From contig NZ_JACNMQ010000004.1 in assembly GCF_020622265.1 (NCBI RefSeq), positions 248,001 to 312,000 on the forward strand: a stretch of 64,000 bases of DNA, read 5' to 3'. The notes under the pieces are model-generated. The model was not told where the DNA came from and searched no databases. It saw only the letters and a program-made list of their open reading frames with translations. Shown here one piece after another: positions 23,755 to 32,376 of the stretch. Made by a program: the position numbers and the translations under genes. Source of the DNA: Halomonas sp. M20 (GTDB lineage: Bacteria > Pseudomonadota > Gammaproteobacteria > Pseudomonadales > Halomonadaceae). The number at the start of each line of letters is the position of its first letter. Within the stretch, counting starts at the first letter, position 1.

Positions 23755-24815
23755 GTCATCACCTGACGTTCATAGTGGCCGGCGACCCTGAACAGCTGAC
23801 CGGCGGCTATCTCTATGACGCTCGAATAATTGAAGCGTTGCGTCAGCAGGGGTGGCGCGTCGAGGTCATCGGGCTCGAGGGGCGATTCCCGGAGCCGGAT
23901 GCAACCGCCGCCGAAGCCATGGAAGAAGCACTGGCCAAACAGCCCGACGGCGCCCGGATCGTCATCGACGGTCTGGCCATGGGCGGCTTGCCCGAGGTGA
24001 TTGCCAGGCACGCCAAGCGCCTCGAATTGACGGCTTTGATTCACCACCCGCTTGCGGACGAAACCGGACTCGACCCGGCTCAGCGCTCTCGCTTCACGCT
24101 AAGCGAGACTCGGGCGTTGACCGCCGTCGACAACGTCATCGCCACCAGCGTGTTTACCGCCCATCGCCTTGCGGATTTCAACGTCGATGCGGAGCGCATC
24201 GCCGTCATCGAGCCCGGCGTCGAGCCGGCGCCACTGGCGGAACGCGATGACAGGAGCGCATTGACAGGCCAACACCTGCTATGCGTGGCCACGCTCATTC
24301 CGCGCAAGGGGCAGGACGTATTGATCGAGGCCCTGGCCCGTCTCTCTGAATACGACTGGCAGTGCGATCTGATCGGCGCTCTGGATCGCGATCCGGGTTT
24401 TGTCGAAAAGCTTACCGACCTCATCCAGAATCACGGCCTCAAGGATCGTATCCGGCTGCTTGGCGAACAGTCATCGGAAGCACTGGGACAGGCCTATCGC
24501 AACGCGGATCTCTTCGTTTTGCCCTCTTTTTACGAGGGTTACGGCATGGTGATCAGCGAAGCTCTAGCCCGGGGTTTACCTGTCATCACAACCACCGGGG
24601 GCGCCCTGGCGCATACCCTGCCGGAAACCGCGGGGTTGAGCGTGCCGCCCAGGGACACCCAGGCACTGGCCCAGGCACTCAAGCGCTGGCTCGATGAGCC
24701 CGAGCTGCGCGAGGGTCTGCGCCAGGGTGCCCGGCAAGCGCGAGAAAATCTCACCGACTGGCAAACCGCCGGCGACGCCTTCGCCAAGGCGCTAATGCGG
24801 GGCGGGATCTCATGA
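23751..24815 (+). CDS. GT4-family glycosyltransferase
   Basis: A 354-residue retaining glycosyltransferase with a GT-B fold. The C-terminal donor domain contains [20 protein letters not shown] (about residue 180) and the motif [20 protein letters not shown] with E-x7-E (about 258-277). The N-terminal part ([20 protein letters not shown]) is the acceptor side. In this cluster it would attach a sugar to a pterin- or pyrimidine-like acceptor. Start and stop overlap the neighbouring genes by four bases each, so it is tightly co-translated. Confidence 0.9.
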   Translation: MSHHLTFIVAGDPEQLTGGYLYDARIIEALRQQGWRVEVIGLEGRFPEPDATAAEAMEEALAKQPDGARIVIDGLAMGGLPEVIARHAKRLELTALIHHPLADETGLDPAQRSRFTLSETRALTAVDNVIATSVFTAHRLADFNVDAERIAVIEPGVEPAPLAERDDRSALTGQHLLCVATLIPRKGQDVLIEALARLSEYDWQCDLIGALDRDPGFVEKLTDLIQNHGLKDRIRLLGEQSSEALGQAYRNADLFVLPSFYEGYGMVISEALARGLPVITTTGGALAHTLPETAGLSVPPRDTQALAQALKRWLDEPELREGLRQGARQARENLTDWQTAGDAFAKALMRGGIS

Positions 24816-25711
24816 CCCAACCGGCGCCGGGCAGCATCTTCGATACCGGCTGGCTGCGCCTTCGCGAGAGCGCCGACGCCGCTGCCCGGAGTACGGCATT
24901 GCCCGAACGGGCCAGGCGCTACCTAGTCCAGCGGCAACGGGGTGAGCGCTGTCTATCGCTTGTCGATCTAGGCTGTGGTGGCGGCAGCAATCTGCGTTTT
25001 CTTGCGCCACGGCTGCCCGGCCCCCAATCCTGGCACTTGATCGATCACGATGCCGGCCTGCTCGATGAGGCCCTCGCCACGGCAACGCATCTTCGCGATG
25101 TCAGCGGTGAGCCCATTGCGGTTCAATCGGCGTGCAAGAGTCTTGTGGATGTTGAAGCCGACTGGTTTACGGGGTGCGATCTGGTCTGCGCCTCGGCGCT
25201 TTTCGACCTGGTGTCCAGTGACTGGCTGGAACGGCTGGCAGCAGCCTGCGCGGCGTCGAAAACCGCAGTGCTGTTTACCCTGAGCGTGAACGGCGACTGG
25301 GGCTTTCTCGACGGTGACGGACAAGCTCAAGACCACCCCAGCGATCGCTGGGTGCGGGATCAGCTCATCGCCCATCAGCAGCGAGACAAGGGCTTTGGCA
25401 TCGCCCTGGGCAGCCACGCCCCCCAGGCCTTGGTCCAAGCGTTCGCTCAGCGCGGCTATCAGGTAGAAAGCGCTCCGAGTCCTTGGCGGTTGTCTCCCGG
25501 CCATGCTGACACCCAGGCACTGGGCCACAGCCTGATCGAAGGCTGGGCCGGCGCTGTCCATGAGCAGTCGCCCAACGAGCAGCAGCGACTGGAACGCTGG
25601 CTGATACACCGCCTGTCGCAACTCAATGCTGGCGCATTGGGGCTGGAAGTGGGTCATATGGATTTTTTCGCGTATCCGCCGGCATCAGATTCAACGGGTG
25701 ATAACCTATGA
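24812..25711 (+). CDS. Class I SAM-dependent methyltransferase
   Basis: A 299-residue protein with motif I VDLGCGGGSNLRFLAPRL (about residue 50), an acidic residue ending strand 2 (WHLIDHDAGLLDEA) and a strand-4 region DLVCASALFDLVSSDWL. These mark a Rossmann-type methyltransferase. The target is unknown; the gene overlaps the glycosyltransferase and the membrane-protein gene by four bases each, so a role in tailoring the cluster's product is likely. Confidence 0.88.
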   Translation: MTQPAPGSIFDTGWLRLRESADAAARSTALPERARRYLVQRQRGERCLSLVDLGCGGGSNLRFLAPRLPGPQSWHLIDHDAGLLDEALATATHLRDVSGEPIAVQSACKSLVDVEADWFTGCDLVCASALFDLVSSDWLERLAAACAASKTAVLFTLSVNGDWGFLDGDGQAQDHPSDRWVRDQLIAHQQRDKGFGIALGSHAPQALVQAFAQRGYQVESAPSPWRLSPGHADTQALGHSLIEGWAGAVHEQSPNEQQRLERWLIHRLSQLNAGALGLEVGHMDFFAYPPASDSTGDNL

Positions 25712-27426
25712 GATTGCCCCGCGCCCATCTATGGCTTCGCCTGCTGGCAAGCCTGGTGCTGTTGGGTGTACTCGCACTATGGCTGGACACCTCCGCCATC
25801 ATTGCGGAAATTCGAGGGCTATCGCTCTACTGGGTTCTATTGGGACTGATATTGACCCTGCCCCAGGTAGCAATCTCCGCCTGGCGCTGGCGCCTTACCG
25901 CTCGCCTGCTGGATATCCGCCTGCCCTGGCAGGCTGCCTTGGGCGACTACTATCTGGCGACCTTTCTCAACCAGGTACTGCCCGGCGGCGTCATGGGGGA
26001 TGCCGCCCGCGCCTGGCGTCATGCTCGCGCCAGCGGTCAACGGGCGGCGGCGCTGCGGGCGGTCATCATCGAGCGCACCTCCGGGCAGCTGGTGTTAGCG
26101 GCCATGGCTTGCGCCACATTGTTCTCGCCGATCTGGCAGGCGCCGTTGAGTGCATTCTCGCGCGAATCGCTGTGGGGTGCTGGCGTTCTGCTCGGAGGCC
26201 TCTTTTTGCTGTTGATGTTTGGACTGCTATTCAAGCGCATCCTCCGACGGCCCCTCTCTTTGTTCAAGCGCGTATTTGCAGGATTTTTTACCGGTTTAGG
26301 CCGCGATCTGCATCGCTCCCTGTTGAGCCAGCAGGCATGGCCCCGGCAGCTCTTGGGCTCGGCGCTGGTGGTGTGCAGTTATGTAGCGGTGTTCGTCTGC
26401 GCCGCCCAAGCCATTGGCAGCGAGTTACCGCTAACCACGCTATTGGCGCTGATTCCTCTGGTGCTGCTGGCCATGGCCATTCCGCTCTCCGTGGCGGGCT
26501 GGGGTCTGCGGGAAAGCGCGGCTGCGTTGGTATGGGTCGGTGCCGGCCTGTCGCCGGCTCAGGGCGTGGCAATATCCGTGGCCTATGGCCTACTGGTGCT
26601 GATCTCGAGCCTGCCCGGTGCGCTGTTTCTAATACGCCGTCGTTCGCGGCGGTTCGCTGGCGGTGAGCATCAGATCGAACAGGGTGTCCTCACCGCAGGG
26701 AAAGGTTCTGCACCGGGGGCGCAGCGCCTGATCGAGAGTCGCAATGGGTGTCAGGTCGAGACCGGGACGCCCGGAGCCAATCAACAGCGGTGCGATCAGC
26801 ATATGCAGGCGATGCAGTACGCCGGCTTCGAGAAAGCGCGAGATGGTCACCCCGCCGCCTTCGATCAATACGCGCTCGAGCCCTCGCGCGCTCAGCATGT
26901 CGAGCACGCTGCCCGGATCGAATCCCTGTGCGCCCAGGGGCAGCACGATACGCTCCACATGACTACCGAAGACGCCGGCCACAGAAGCGCCCTCACCGAT
27001 CACATGCAATGTCGGCGCATCACTGGACTGGAAAACATGACAGGCGCTGTCGAGTCGCCCTCGCGGATCGAGCACCACCCGCACCGGATGCCGGCCCGAG
27101 ACATGGCGCACGTTGAGCTGGGGGTTGTCCGCCTCGACGGTGCCGGCGCCGACCATGACTGCGTCCATCAGGGCGCGCAGGCGGTGCAGGTGAATGCGGC
27201 TTTCAAGCCCGTTGATGTAATGAGATGCGCCGGTCACCGTGGCGATTCGACCGTCCAGACTCTGACCCAGCTGAGCGATCGCCAGGGGCTCGGTTCGCGC
27301 CACCAATGGCAACAGATTGTCGAACAGGCGACGCCCCTCGTCGATGATGCCCGTATTGCAGGTCCAGTCACCGCCCCTGATGATCTGTACGCCCAGTCGC
27401 TCGTCGACAAAAGGCCGAGACAATGA
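25708..27426 (+). CDS. Flippase-like UPF0104/AglD-type membrane protein with long 3' overhang
   Basis: Residues 1 to about 315 form an integral membrane protein with 7-8 hydrophobic segments. It carries features of the lysylphosphatidylglycerol synthase/UPF0104 membrane family: AALGDYYLATFLNQVLPGGV, RAWRHAR and AVIIERTSGQLVLA, and near the end PLSVAGWGLRESA. The last transmembrane part ends LFLIRRRSRRF around 26655. The frame has no stop there and runs on for about 255 codons opposite the reductase gene, reading like antisense. Either the natural stop was lost (or a base is wrong) or the protein truly has a long tail. Likely role: moving or exporting the glycosylated product. Confidence 0.72.
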   Translation: MRLPRAHLWLRLLASLVLLGVLALWLDTSAIIAEIRGLSLYWVLLGLILTLPQVAISAWRWRLTARLLDIRLPWQAALGDYYLATFLNQVLPGGVMGDAARAWRHARASGQRAAALRAVIIERTSGQLVLAAMACATLFSPIWQAPLSAFSRESLWGAGVLLGGLFLLLMFGLLFKRILRRPLSLFKRVFAGFFTGLGRDLHRSLLSQQAWPRQLLGSALVVCSYVAVFVCAAQAIGSELPLTTLLALIPLVLLAMAIPLSVAGWGLRESAAALVWVGAGLSPAQGVAISVAYGLLVLISSLPGALFLIRRRSRRFAGGEHQIEQGVLTAGKGSAPGAQRLIESRNGCQVETGTPGANQQRCDQHMQAMQYAGFEKARDGHPAAFDQYALEPSRAQHVEHAARIESLCAQGQHDTLHMTTEDAGHRSALTDHMQCRRITGLENMTGAVESPSRIEHHPHRMPARDMAHVELGVVRLDGAGADHDCVHQGAQAVQVNAAFKPVDVMRCAGHRGDSTVQTLTQLSDRQGLGSRHQWQQIVEQATPLVDDARIAGPVTAPDDLYAQSLVDKRPRQ

Positions 27427-27516
27427 CCAGTCATGATCGCGGGCAAGACATGTCAGATGCCAGGCTGCGTCAATGTCGAGGCTGGGAACGCTCATCAAAC
27501 TGCTCTCGCTTATCAT
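26629..27516 (-). CDS. Stand-alone RibD-type (dihydrofolate reductase-fold) reductase
   Basis: The 295-residue product carries the reductase half of RibD: LGQSLDGRIATVTGASHYIN (about residue 83), the HRLRALMDAVMVGAGTVEAD block, NPQLNVR, and VLIEGGGVTISRFLEAGV near the end. There is no cytidine-deaminase-like domain; instead an 80-residue N-terminal part of unknown kind. Stand-alone reductases of this fold act in the fungal and archaeal riboflavin routes, where the ribosyl side chain is reduced before deamination. It is divergent from the cyclohydrolase gene and convergent with the membrane gene. Confidence 0.87.
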   Translation of the reverse strand: MISESSLMSVPSLDIDAAWHLTCLARDHDWSLSRPFVDERLGVQIIRGGDWTCNTGIIDEGRRLFDNLLPLVARTEPLAIAQLGQSLDGRIATVTGASHYINGLESRIHLHRLRALMDAVMVGAGTVEADNPQLNVRHVSGRHPVRVVLDPRGRLDSACHVFQSSDAPTLHVIGEGASVAGVFGSHVERIVLPLGAQGFDPGSVLDMLSARGLERVLIEGGGVTISRFLEAGVLHRLHMLIAPLLIGSGRPGLDLTPIATLDQALRPRCRTFPCGEDTLFDLMLTASEPPRTTAY

Positions 27517-27587
27517 TTGAACGGGGATGAACGACTATGATGCTTAGCCCCATGCGCCAGCACAACCTAGCAATACAAGGAGATGTC

Positions 27588-28703
27588 ATGCATCAGGTTG
27601 AACGAGCCATTTTCGATCTTCGTCGCGGGCTCCCGGTAATATTGCGCGACGATGAACAGGATGTTCTTGTCCAGCCCATCGAGAGTCTCGACGACGGTAT
27701 TCTGGAGCATCTTATCGCAACCGCGGGAGAAGCCCCGGGGCTGGTATTAAGCCGCCATCGTCTGGCACTGCTTGGCAAATCGATCGAGCATGAGACCGCC
27801 CGTTTGCCGTTGTCTCCGGCGATGCTTGCAACCGAACGGCTAAACGAACTCGCCTTTAGCGTCGATCCAGAGAGCGTTTCACAGGATATCGTGTCGGCCA
27901 GTCGTGCCGATCATGCCGCATTGACCCTGATGCGTCGGGCACTGCTGATACCCGCCGCGCTTACCGCCCGAGTAGCCAAGGCGTCTCGTGAAACCGTCGA
28001 GGCATTGATCGGCCAAGGAGAATTGCTCTCAGTAACGGTATCGGATGCCGAGCGCTGTTTCGAAGCGGCCAATGGACTGCTCAAGCGCGTCAGTGAAGCA
28101 CAGGTTCCGCTGGCAGAAGCCATCGAAAGTCGTTTCATCCTGTTCCGCGAACCAGATGGCCTGCGGGAGCACGTCGCTATCGTCATCGGCGACACCGCCG
28201 CCTGGCAGAACGCGGTACCTCTACGTATGCACTCTGCCTGCCTGACTGGCGATCTGTTTGCCAGCCTGCGCTGCGACTGCGGTGAACAGCTACGGAACGC
28301 AGTAGCGGATATCGATGACATGGGTGGCGGCGTATTGCTCTACCTGGCCCAGGAAGGACGCGGCATCGGCCTTGCCAACAAGCTGCGCGCCTATGCCATG
28401 CAAGATGTGGGGCTCGATACCCTGGACGCGGATCAGCACCTGGGCTTTGGTGAGGACGAACGTCGTTACAGCGTGGCAGTAGATATGCTGGCGGCCCTGG
28501 ATATTCGCCAGGTACAACTTCTGACCAACAACCCCATCAAGATCGCGGCGTTGACTGCGGGCGGCATCGAAGTTACCGAGCGCCAGGCACTTTACGGAAG
28601 CCTGACGGAGCAGAACTACCGCTATCTGAATGCCAAGGCCAAACGTGCCGGCCATATGCTCGATGGGGTGCTGGAAAACTACGAGCGGCTTGGGGGTGAA
28701 TGA
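27588..28703 (+). CDS. GTP cyclohydrolase II homologue with degenerate RibB half
   Basis: The 371-residue protein has an intact cyclohydrolase II domain: HSACLTGDLFASLRCDCGEQ with the three zinc cysteines, LLYLAQEGRGIGL and KLRAYAMQDVGLDT, and LLTNNPIKIAALTAGGIEV. The final VERVP of RibA reads VTERQA. The N-terminal 180 residues resemble RibB, but the acidic DDED-RENEGDL loop is replaced by DDEQDVLVQPIE, so dihydroxybutanone-phosphate synthase activity is unlikely. The ATG at 27588 has AAGGAG 5 bases ahead. It would convert GTP to the diaminopyrimidine entry compound of the cluster. Confidence 0.88.
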   Translation: MHQVERAIFDLRRGLPVILRDDEQDVLVQPIESLDDGILEHLIATAGEAPGLVLSRHRLALLGKSIEHETARLPLSPAMLATERLNELAFSVDPESVSQDIVSASRADHAALTLMRRALLIPAALTARVAKASRETVEALIGQGELLSVTVSDAERCFEAANGLLKRVSEAQVPLAEAIESRFILFREPDGLREHVAIVIGDTAAWQNAVPLRMHSACLTGDLFASLRCDCGEQLRNAVADIDDMGGGVLLYLAQEGRGIGLANKLRAYAMQDVGLDTLDADQHLGFGEDERRYSVAVDMLAALDIRQVQLLTNNPIKIAALTAGGIEVTERQALYGSLTEQNYRYLNAKAKRAGHMLDGVLENYERLGGE

Positions 28704-29527
28704 GAGCGAGCCATGTGAAAATCCGCGATGTCCATAACACGGGCCTCCTCGAAAAGCGCGGCCAAATGCGTGGCATAATGCTCGACCAGCCGGGCGCCGA
28801 GTTCGGCGTCGGCGAGTCGGGCATTGCCTACTACCCCACCCGGATGCAGATCCTCCGCCAACCAGGCAAAGGCTGCCTCTCCCTCCGGCCCCAGCCGATC
28901 TCCCCGAGCCGCCATTGCTTCACCCCGGGAAGGCGGGTGATCGACATGTTCCCGACGCACCTTGTGCGGCGCCAGATGAAGCATCATCGCGGTTTCAAGC
29001 GCGCCCCCATGCAACCCATGACGTAGCTCCTCTAAGGGGAGCGCTTCGGACGGTATCGAAAAGCGCATGTAATGCGCCTTGACCACTAGCATGCCCCAGC
29101 GCTTACGCAGGTTGAGAGCGGCAATGTCCGCCATCGCCTTGTTGCCGCCGTGGCTGTTGAGCAGCACCAGACGGCGAACGCCGGCACGAGCAATGGAATC
29201 GCCGTAGGCTTCGATCACCGCAATGGCGGTTTCCGGAGGCAAGCTCAACGTGCCGGGGTAGCTTGCGTGTTCCTGGCTTGCGCCCACCGCCAGGGCCGGC
29301 AATGCAAGTAGAGGAAAAGTACCGGGCAGCTTGCTCATGGCCGCCTGTAGAAGCCCCAGGCCGATATCCAAATCCGTAGAGAGCGGCAAGTGCGCGCCGT
29401 GCTGCTCGATGGCCGCCAGGGGCAATACCGCAACGCTATCCTGGCGGAGGGTTCGTTCGAGTTCCGGCGAACTCAGCGCTTGCCATTCGCGAGACCAATC
29501 GCGGGAAAGCTTCGTGGGGTCTGGCAT
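28679..29527 (-). CDS. Creatininase-family amidohydrolase
   Basis: A 282-residue metal-dependent amidohydrolase with PLAAIEQHGAHLPLSTDLDI (metal-binding E, H and D, about residues 35-54), NSHGGN (about 123) and HGGALETAMML (about 172). Besides creatinine amidohydrolase the family includes the archaeal ArfB deformylase, which removes the formyl group from the cyclohydrolase product in flavin and F420 biosynthesis. Next to a GTP cyclohydrolase II homologue, that role fits better than creatinine use. Its 3' end overlaps the cyclohydrolase gene by 25 bases, tail to tail. Confidence 0.85.
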   Translation of the reverse strand: MPDPTKLSRDWSREWQALSSPELERTLRQDSVAVLPLAAIEQHGAHLPLSTDLDIGLGLLQAAMSKLPGTFPLLALPALAVGASQEHASYPGTLSLPPETAIAVIEAYGDSIARAGVRRLVLLNSHGGNKAMADIAALNLRKRWGMLVVKAHYMRFSIPSEALPLEELRHGLHGGALETAMMLHLAPHKVRREHVDHPPSRGEAMAARGDRLGPEGEAAFAWLAEDLHPGGVVGNARLADAELGARLVEHYATHLAALFEEARVMDIADFHMARSHSPPSRS

Positions 29528-29745
29528 GATAACTCCAGTTGATGGGTACTTGTCGGCAGACTTACCTGAATATTAGACAACATGCCCACCATCAGTCTTG
29601 TTTATATGAGATTGACCCATCTCAAGGCTGGCAACCTACTTTGTAATAAAGTAAAAACAACGCCTTTGTAGAATGTTTTTTTACCTGTTCTTTTCCAGTC
29701 CCATGCCTTGGCAGAATTGCTGCGAAATTCCTGGAGTTCGATCGG

Positions 29746-31305
29746 ATGCTGGAAGTCATTTGTCTTACCTTTGCCCTGGTATTGGGCTTGATTGCCCGCG
29801 GTTTCGGCCTACCGCCTTTGATCGGCTTTCTCGGCGCGGGCTTTGCAATCAATTCTCTCGGCGACCTTGTGGCTCTGCCTCCCTCGACGCCAGAGGTACT
29901 CCACTACATGGCCCATCTGGGTGTGCTGCTGTTGCTGTTCAGCGTCGGCCTCAAGCTCAAGCTCAAGAGCCTCGTTCAGCCCGAGGTCATCGGCGGGGGG
30001 CTGGCGCACTTCGTGGTGACAGTGAGCGTGTTCGCGATGGGGCTTCACTGGATTGCGGATATCGACTGGACCAACGCGCTGATTCTGGCCATCGCTCTGG
30101 CCTTTTCCAGTACAGTGCTCGCCGCCAAAAGCCTTGAGGAGCGCCGGGAGCTGCGCTCCTTCCATGGGCGGGTGGCGATAGGCATTCTGGTCATTCAAGA
30201 CCTGATCGCCCTGGGCGTGCTGGTGTTTTCCATTGGCCAGGCCCCCTCACCCTGGGCCCTTCTACTGCTCGGATTGCCCTTGCTGCGTCCGGTACTCCAT
30301 CGCCTGATCGATGCCTGCGGTCACGACGAACTGCTGATGATGATGGGTCTGGTGCTGGCACTTGTCATTGGTGGCGCCGGCTTCACGACCCTGGGGCTAT
30401 CCAGCGAAGTAGGCGCTCTGGTGCTGGGAACGCTGATCTCACAGCACCCCCGCGCTCAGGAAATCGGCAAATCCCTGTGGGCGCTCAAGGAGCTGTTCCT
30501 GGTCGGCTTCTTTCTCGAGATCGGCATGTCCGGCTTGCCGGATTGGCAATCCTTCGGTTTTGCTCTTGCCTTCGTCGTCTTGCTGCCGCTGAAAGCAGTG
30601 CTATTCTTTTTTCTACTCTTGCTGTTCCGCCTGCGGGCACGTAATGCCTTCGAGGCCTCGGTCAATCTCAGCAGTTACAGCGAATTCGGCCTAATCGTTG
30701 CTGCTGCGCTGGTGCCGGATGCGCTGGTAGGGCTTGCCATGGCGGTGGCCCTGTCATTTCTTGTGGTGTCACCCCTGCAGCGCAAGGCGCACACCCTGTT
30801 CGGTCAAATCGAACCCTGGCTTACCCGCTTCGAGACCCACAACTGGCATCCGGACGAACAGCCCGCCTCACTGGGGGACGCCCAGGTATTGGTCATCGGT
30901 ATGGGGCGCACCGGTACCGCGACTTACGATCGCCTGCGCACAGACGCCATCGCCGTGATCGGTCTCGACGCGGATCCCAGCCGCGTCGAGAGCCATACTG
31001 CCGAAGGGCGGCATATCGTCTATGCGGATGGAGAGGACATCAGTTTCTGGAACGCGCTCAATCTCGACGGCATCAAGGCGGTGGTTCTGACCCTGCCGGA
31101 TGCGCAATCCAAGATCTTTGCAACGCAACAATTGCGCAGCCATGGCTTTACGGGGGCCATCGTTGCGCATAGCCTCTATCAGGACGAGGCGCAATCGATC
31201 CGTCTTGCTGGGGCCGATCAGACCTATCTGACCATGCACGAGGCAGGCCTGGGCCTTGCAGAACATGTGAGACAGGATGAGAACATTAAACGGCACATCT
31301 CCTGA
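29746..31305 (+). CDS. CPA2-type cation/proton antiporter with TrkA-N domain
   Basis: The 519-residue product has about 12 membrane segments of the Na+/H+ exchanger fold (residues 1-350), including the cation-site region LAFSSTVLAAKSLEERRELR. A cytoplasmic RCK-type Rossmann domain follows (VLVIGMGRTGTATYDRL, then VIGLDADPSR). It belongs to the KefB/YbaL branch and probably exchanges K+ or Na+ for protons, fitting a halophilic lifestyle. The next gene begins inside its last 29 bases. Confidence 0.92.
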   Translation: MLEVICLTFALVLGLIARGFGLPPLIGFLGAGFAINSLGDLVALPPSTPEVLHYMAHLGVLLLLFSVGLKLKLKSLVQPEVIGGGLAHFVVTVSVFAMGLHWIADIDWTNALILAIALAFSSTVLAAKSLEERRELRSFHGRVAIGILVIQDLIALGVLVFSIGQAPSPWALLLLGLPLLRPVLHRLIDACGHDELLMMMGLVLALVIGGAGFTTLGLSSEVGALVLGTLISQHPRAQEIGKSLWALKELFLVGFFLEIGMSGLPDWQSFGFALAFVVLLPLKAVLFFFLLLLFRLRARNAFEASVNLSSYSEFGLIVAAALVPDALVGLAMAVALSFLVVSPLQRKAHTLFGQIEPWLTRFETHNWHPDEQPASLGDAQVLVIGMGRTGTATYDRLRTDAIAVIGLDADPSRVESHTAEGRHIVYADGEDISFWNALNLDGIKAVVLTLPDAQSKIFATQQLRSHGFTGAIVAHSLYQDEAQSIRLAGADQTYLTMHEAGLGLAEHVRQDENIKRHIS

Positions 31306-32374
31306 TGATATTTCAGGGTCTATCCACCCTCGCCGTGAAGGTGAAGGCCCGTTGCCAGGAGAATGGATTGAGGAGCGCAGATTGAATCCCGAAGCACCGC
31401 CAGTTCCACGCTGCGACGAAGAGCATCTACGTCGTGTCGGAGTCGAGATCGAGTTTGCCGCCATTGCGCCATTGAGAGCGGCACAACTGGTGCAGGAGCA
31501 TTTTGGCGGCAGTCTTGAGCAATTCGATCCGCATCGCTTCAAGATCCTCGACAGTCGCTGGGGCAATTTCACCATCGAGCTCGATTCGAAGTACGTCCAT
31601 CCGGATCACCAGGTGCTCGAAGAGAATACTCCCGATGATAGCGAGTGGCATCATCTGCGCCGGGAGATTCATCAGCGTTCGCGCCGGCTGCTGGGTGACG
31701 CGGTGGCAGGCATCGTGCCTACGGAAATCGTGTGTCCGCCCATTCCTTGGCTTGCGCTCAACGAACTCGACAGCTTGTTCGATGCGCTGCGTCTGGAAGG
31801 CGCTCGGGATACCCGAGACAGCCTGCTGTACGGCTTCGGCCTGCATCTCAATCCCGAGGTACCTTCCCTCGAGGCCGATAGTCTACTGGCGCACCTGCGC
31901 GCCTACATGATTCTGGCGGCCTGGCTGCGCGAAGAGATCGATATCGACATCACCCGTCAGATACTGCCCCATGCCAATCCCTTCACCAAGGAGTATGCGC
32001 TGAAAGTGCTGGATGCCGCCTACGCCCCGGATCTCGACACGTTGATCGAGGACTATCTTACCGCCAACCCGTCACGCAACCGTGAGCTCGACCTGCTGCC
32101 ATTGTTTGCCTATCTGCGCCCCGACCACCCCAACCCGCTGCTTGCAGGTGAGTTGGTCAGCCCCCGCCCCACCTTTCATTATCGTCTGCCCAATGCGCAG
32201 CTATCCCAACCGGACTGGAGCGCGGTGTGCGAATGGAATCGCTGGGTCGAGGTGGAACGCCTGGCGGCGGATACCGAGCTCCTGGCCGAACGCAGCGCAA
32301 CCTATGTCGACCACTACCGGCGCTCCCACATGCCTCAGTGGCTGGACCGTCTCAAGGAGTGGATGAAGGAGTAG
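31277..32374 (+). CDS. Putative amidoligase (glutamine-synthetase-like fold)
   Basis: A 365-residue protein of the amidoligase family related to gamma-glutamylcysteine ligases. The signature RRVGVEIEFAAI is near residue 52; then come FTIELDSKYV and EIVCPPIPW, and a late histidine/acidic segment. Such enzymes are predicted to make amide bonds in small metabolites or peptides using ATP. It overlaps the antiporter gene and is followed 2 bases later by a class I glutamine amidotransferase, the typical partner. Substrates are unknown. Confidence 0.85.
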   Translation: MRTLNGTSPDDISGSIHPRREGEGPLPGEWIEERRLNPEAPPVPRCDEEHLRRVGVEIEFAAIAPLRAAQLVQEHFGGSLEQFDPHRFKILDSRWGNFTIELDSKYVHPDHQVLEENTPDDSEWHHLRREIHQRSRRLLGDAVAGIVPTEIVCPPIPWLALNELDSLFDALRLEGARDTRDSLLYGFGLHLNPEVPSLEADSLLAHLRAYMILAAWLREEIDIDITRQILPHANPFTKEYALKVLDAAYAPDLDTLIEDYLTANPSRNRELDLLPLFAYLRPDHPNPLLAGELVSPRPTFHYRLPNAQLSQPDWSAVCEWNRWVEVERLAADTELLAERSATYVDHYRRSHMPQWLDRLKEWMKE

Positions 32375-32376
32375 TC

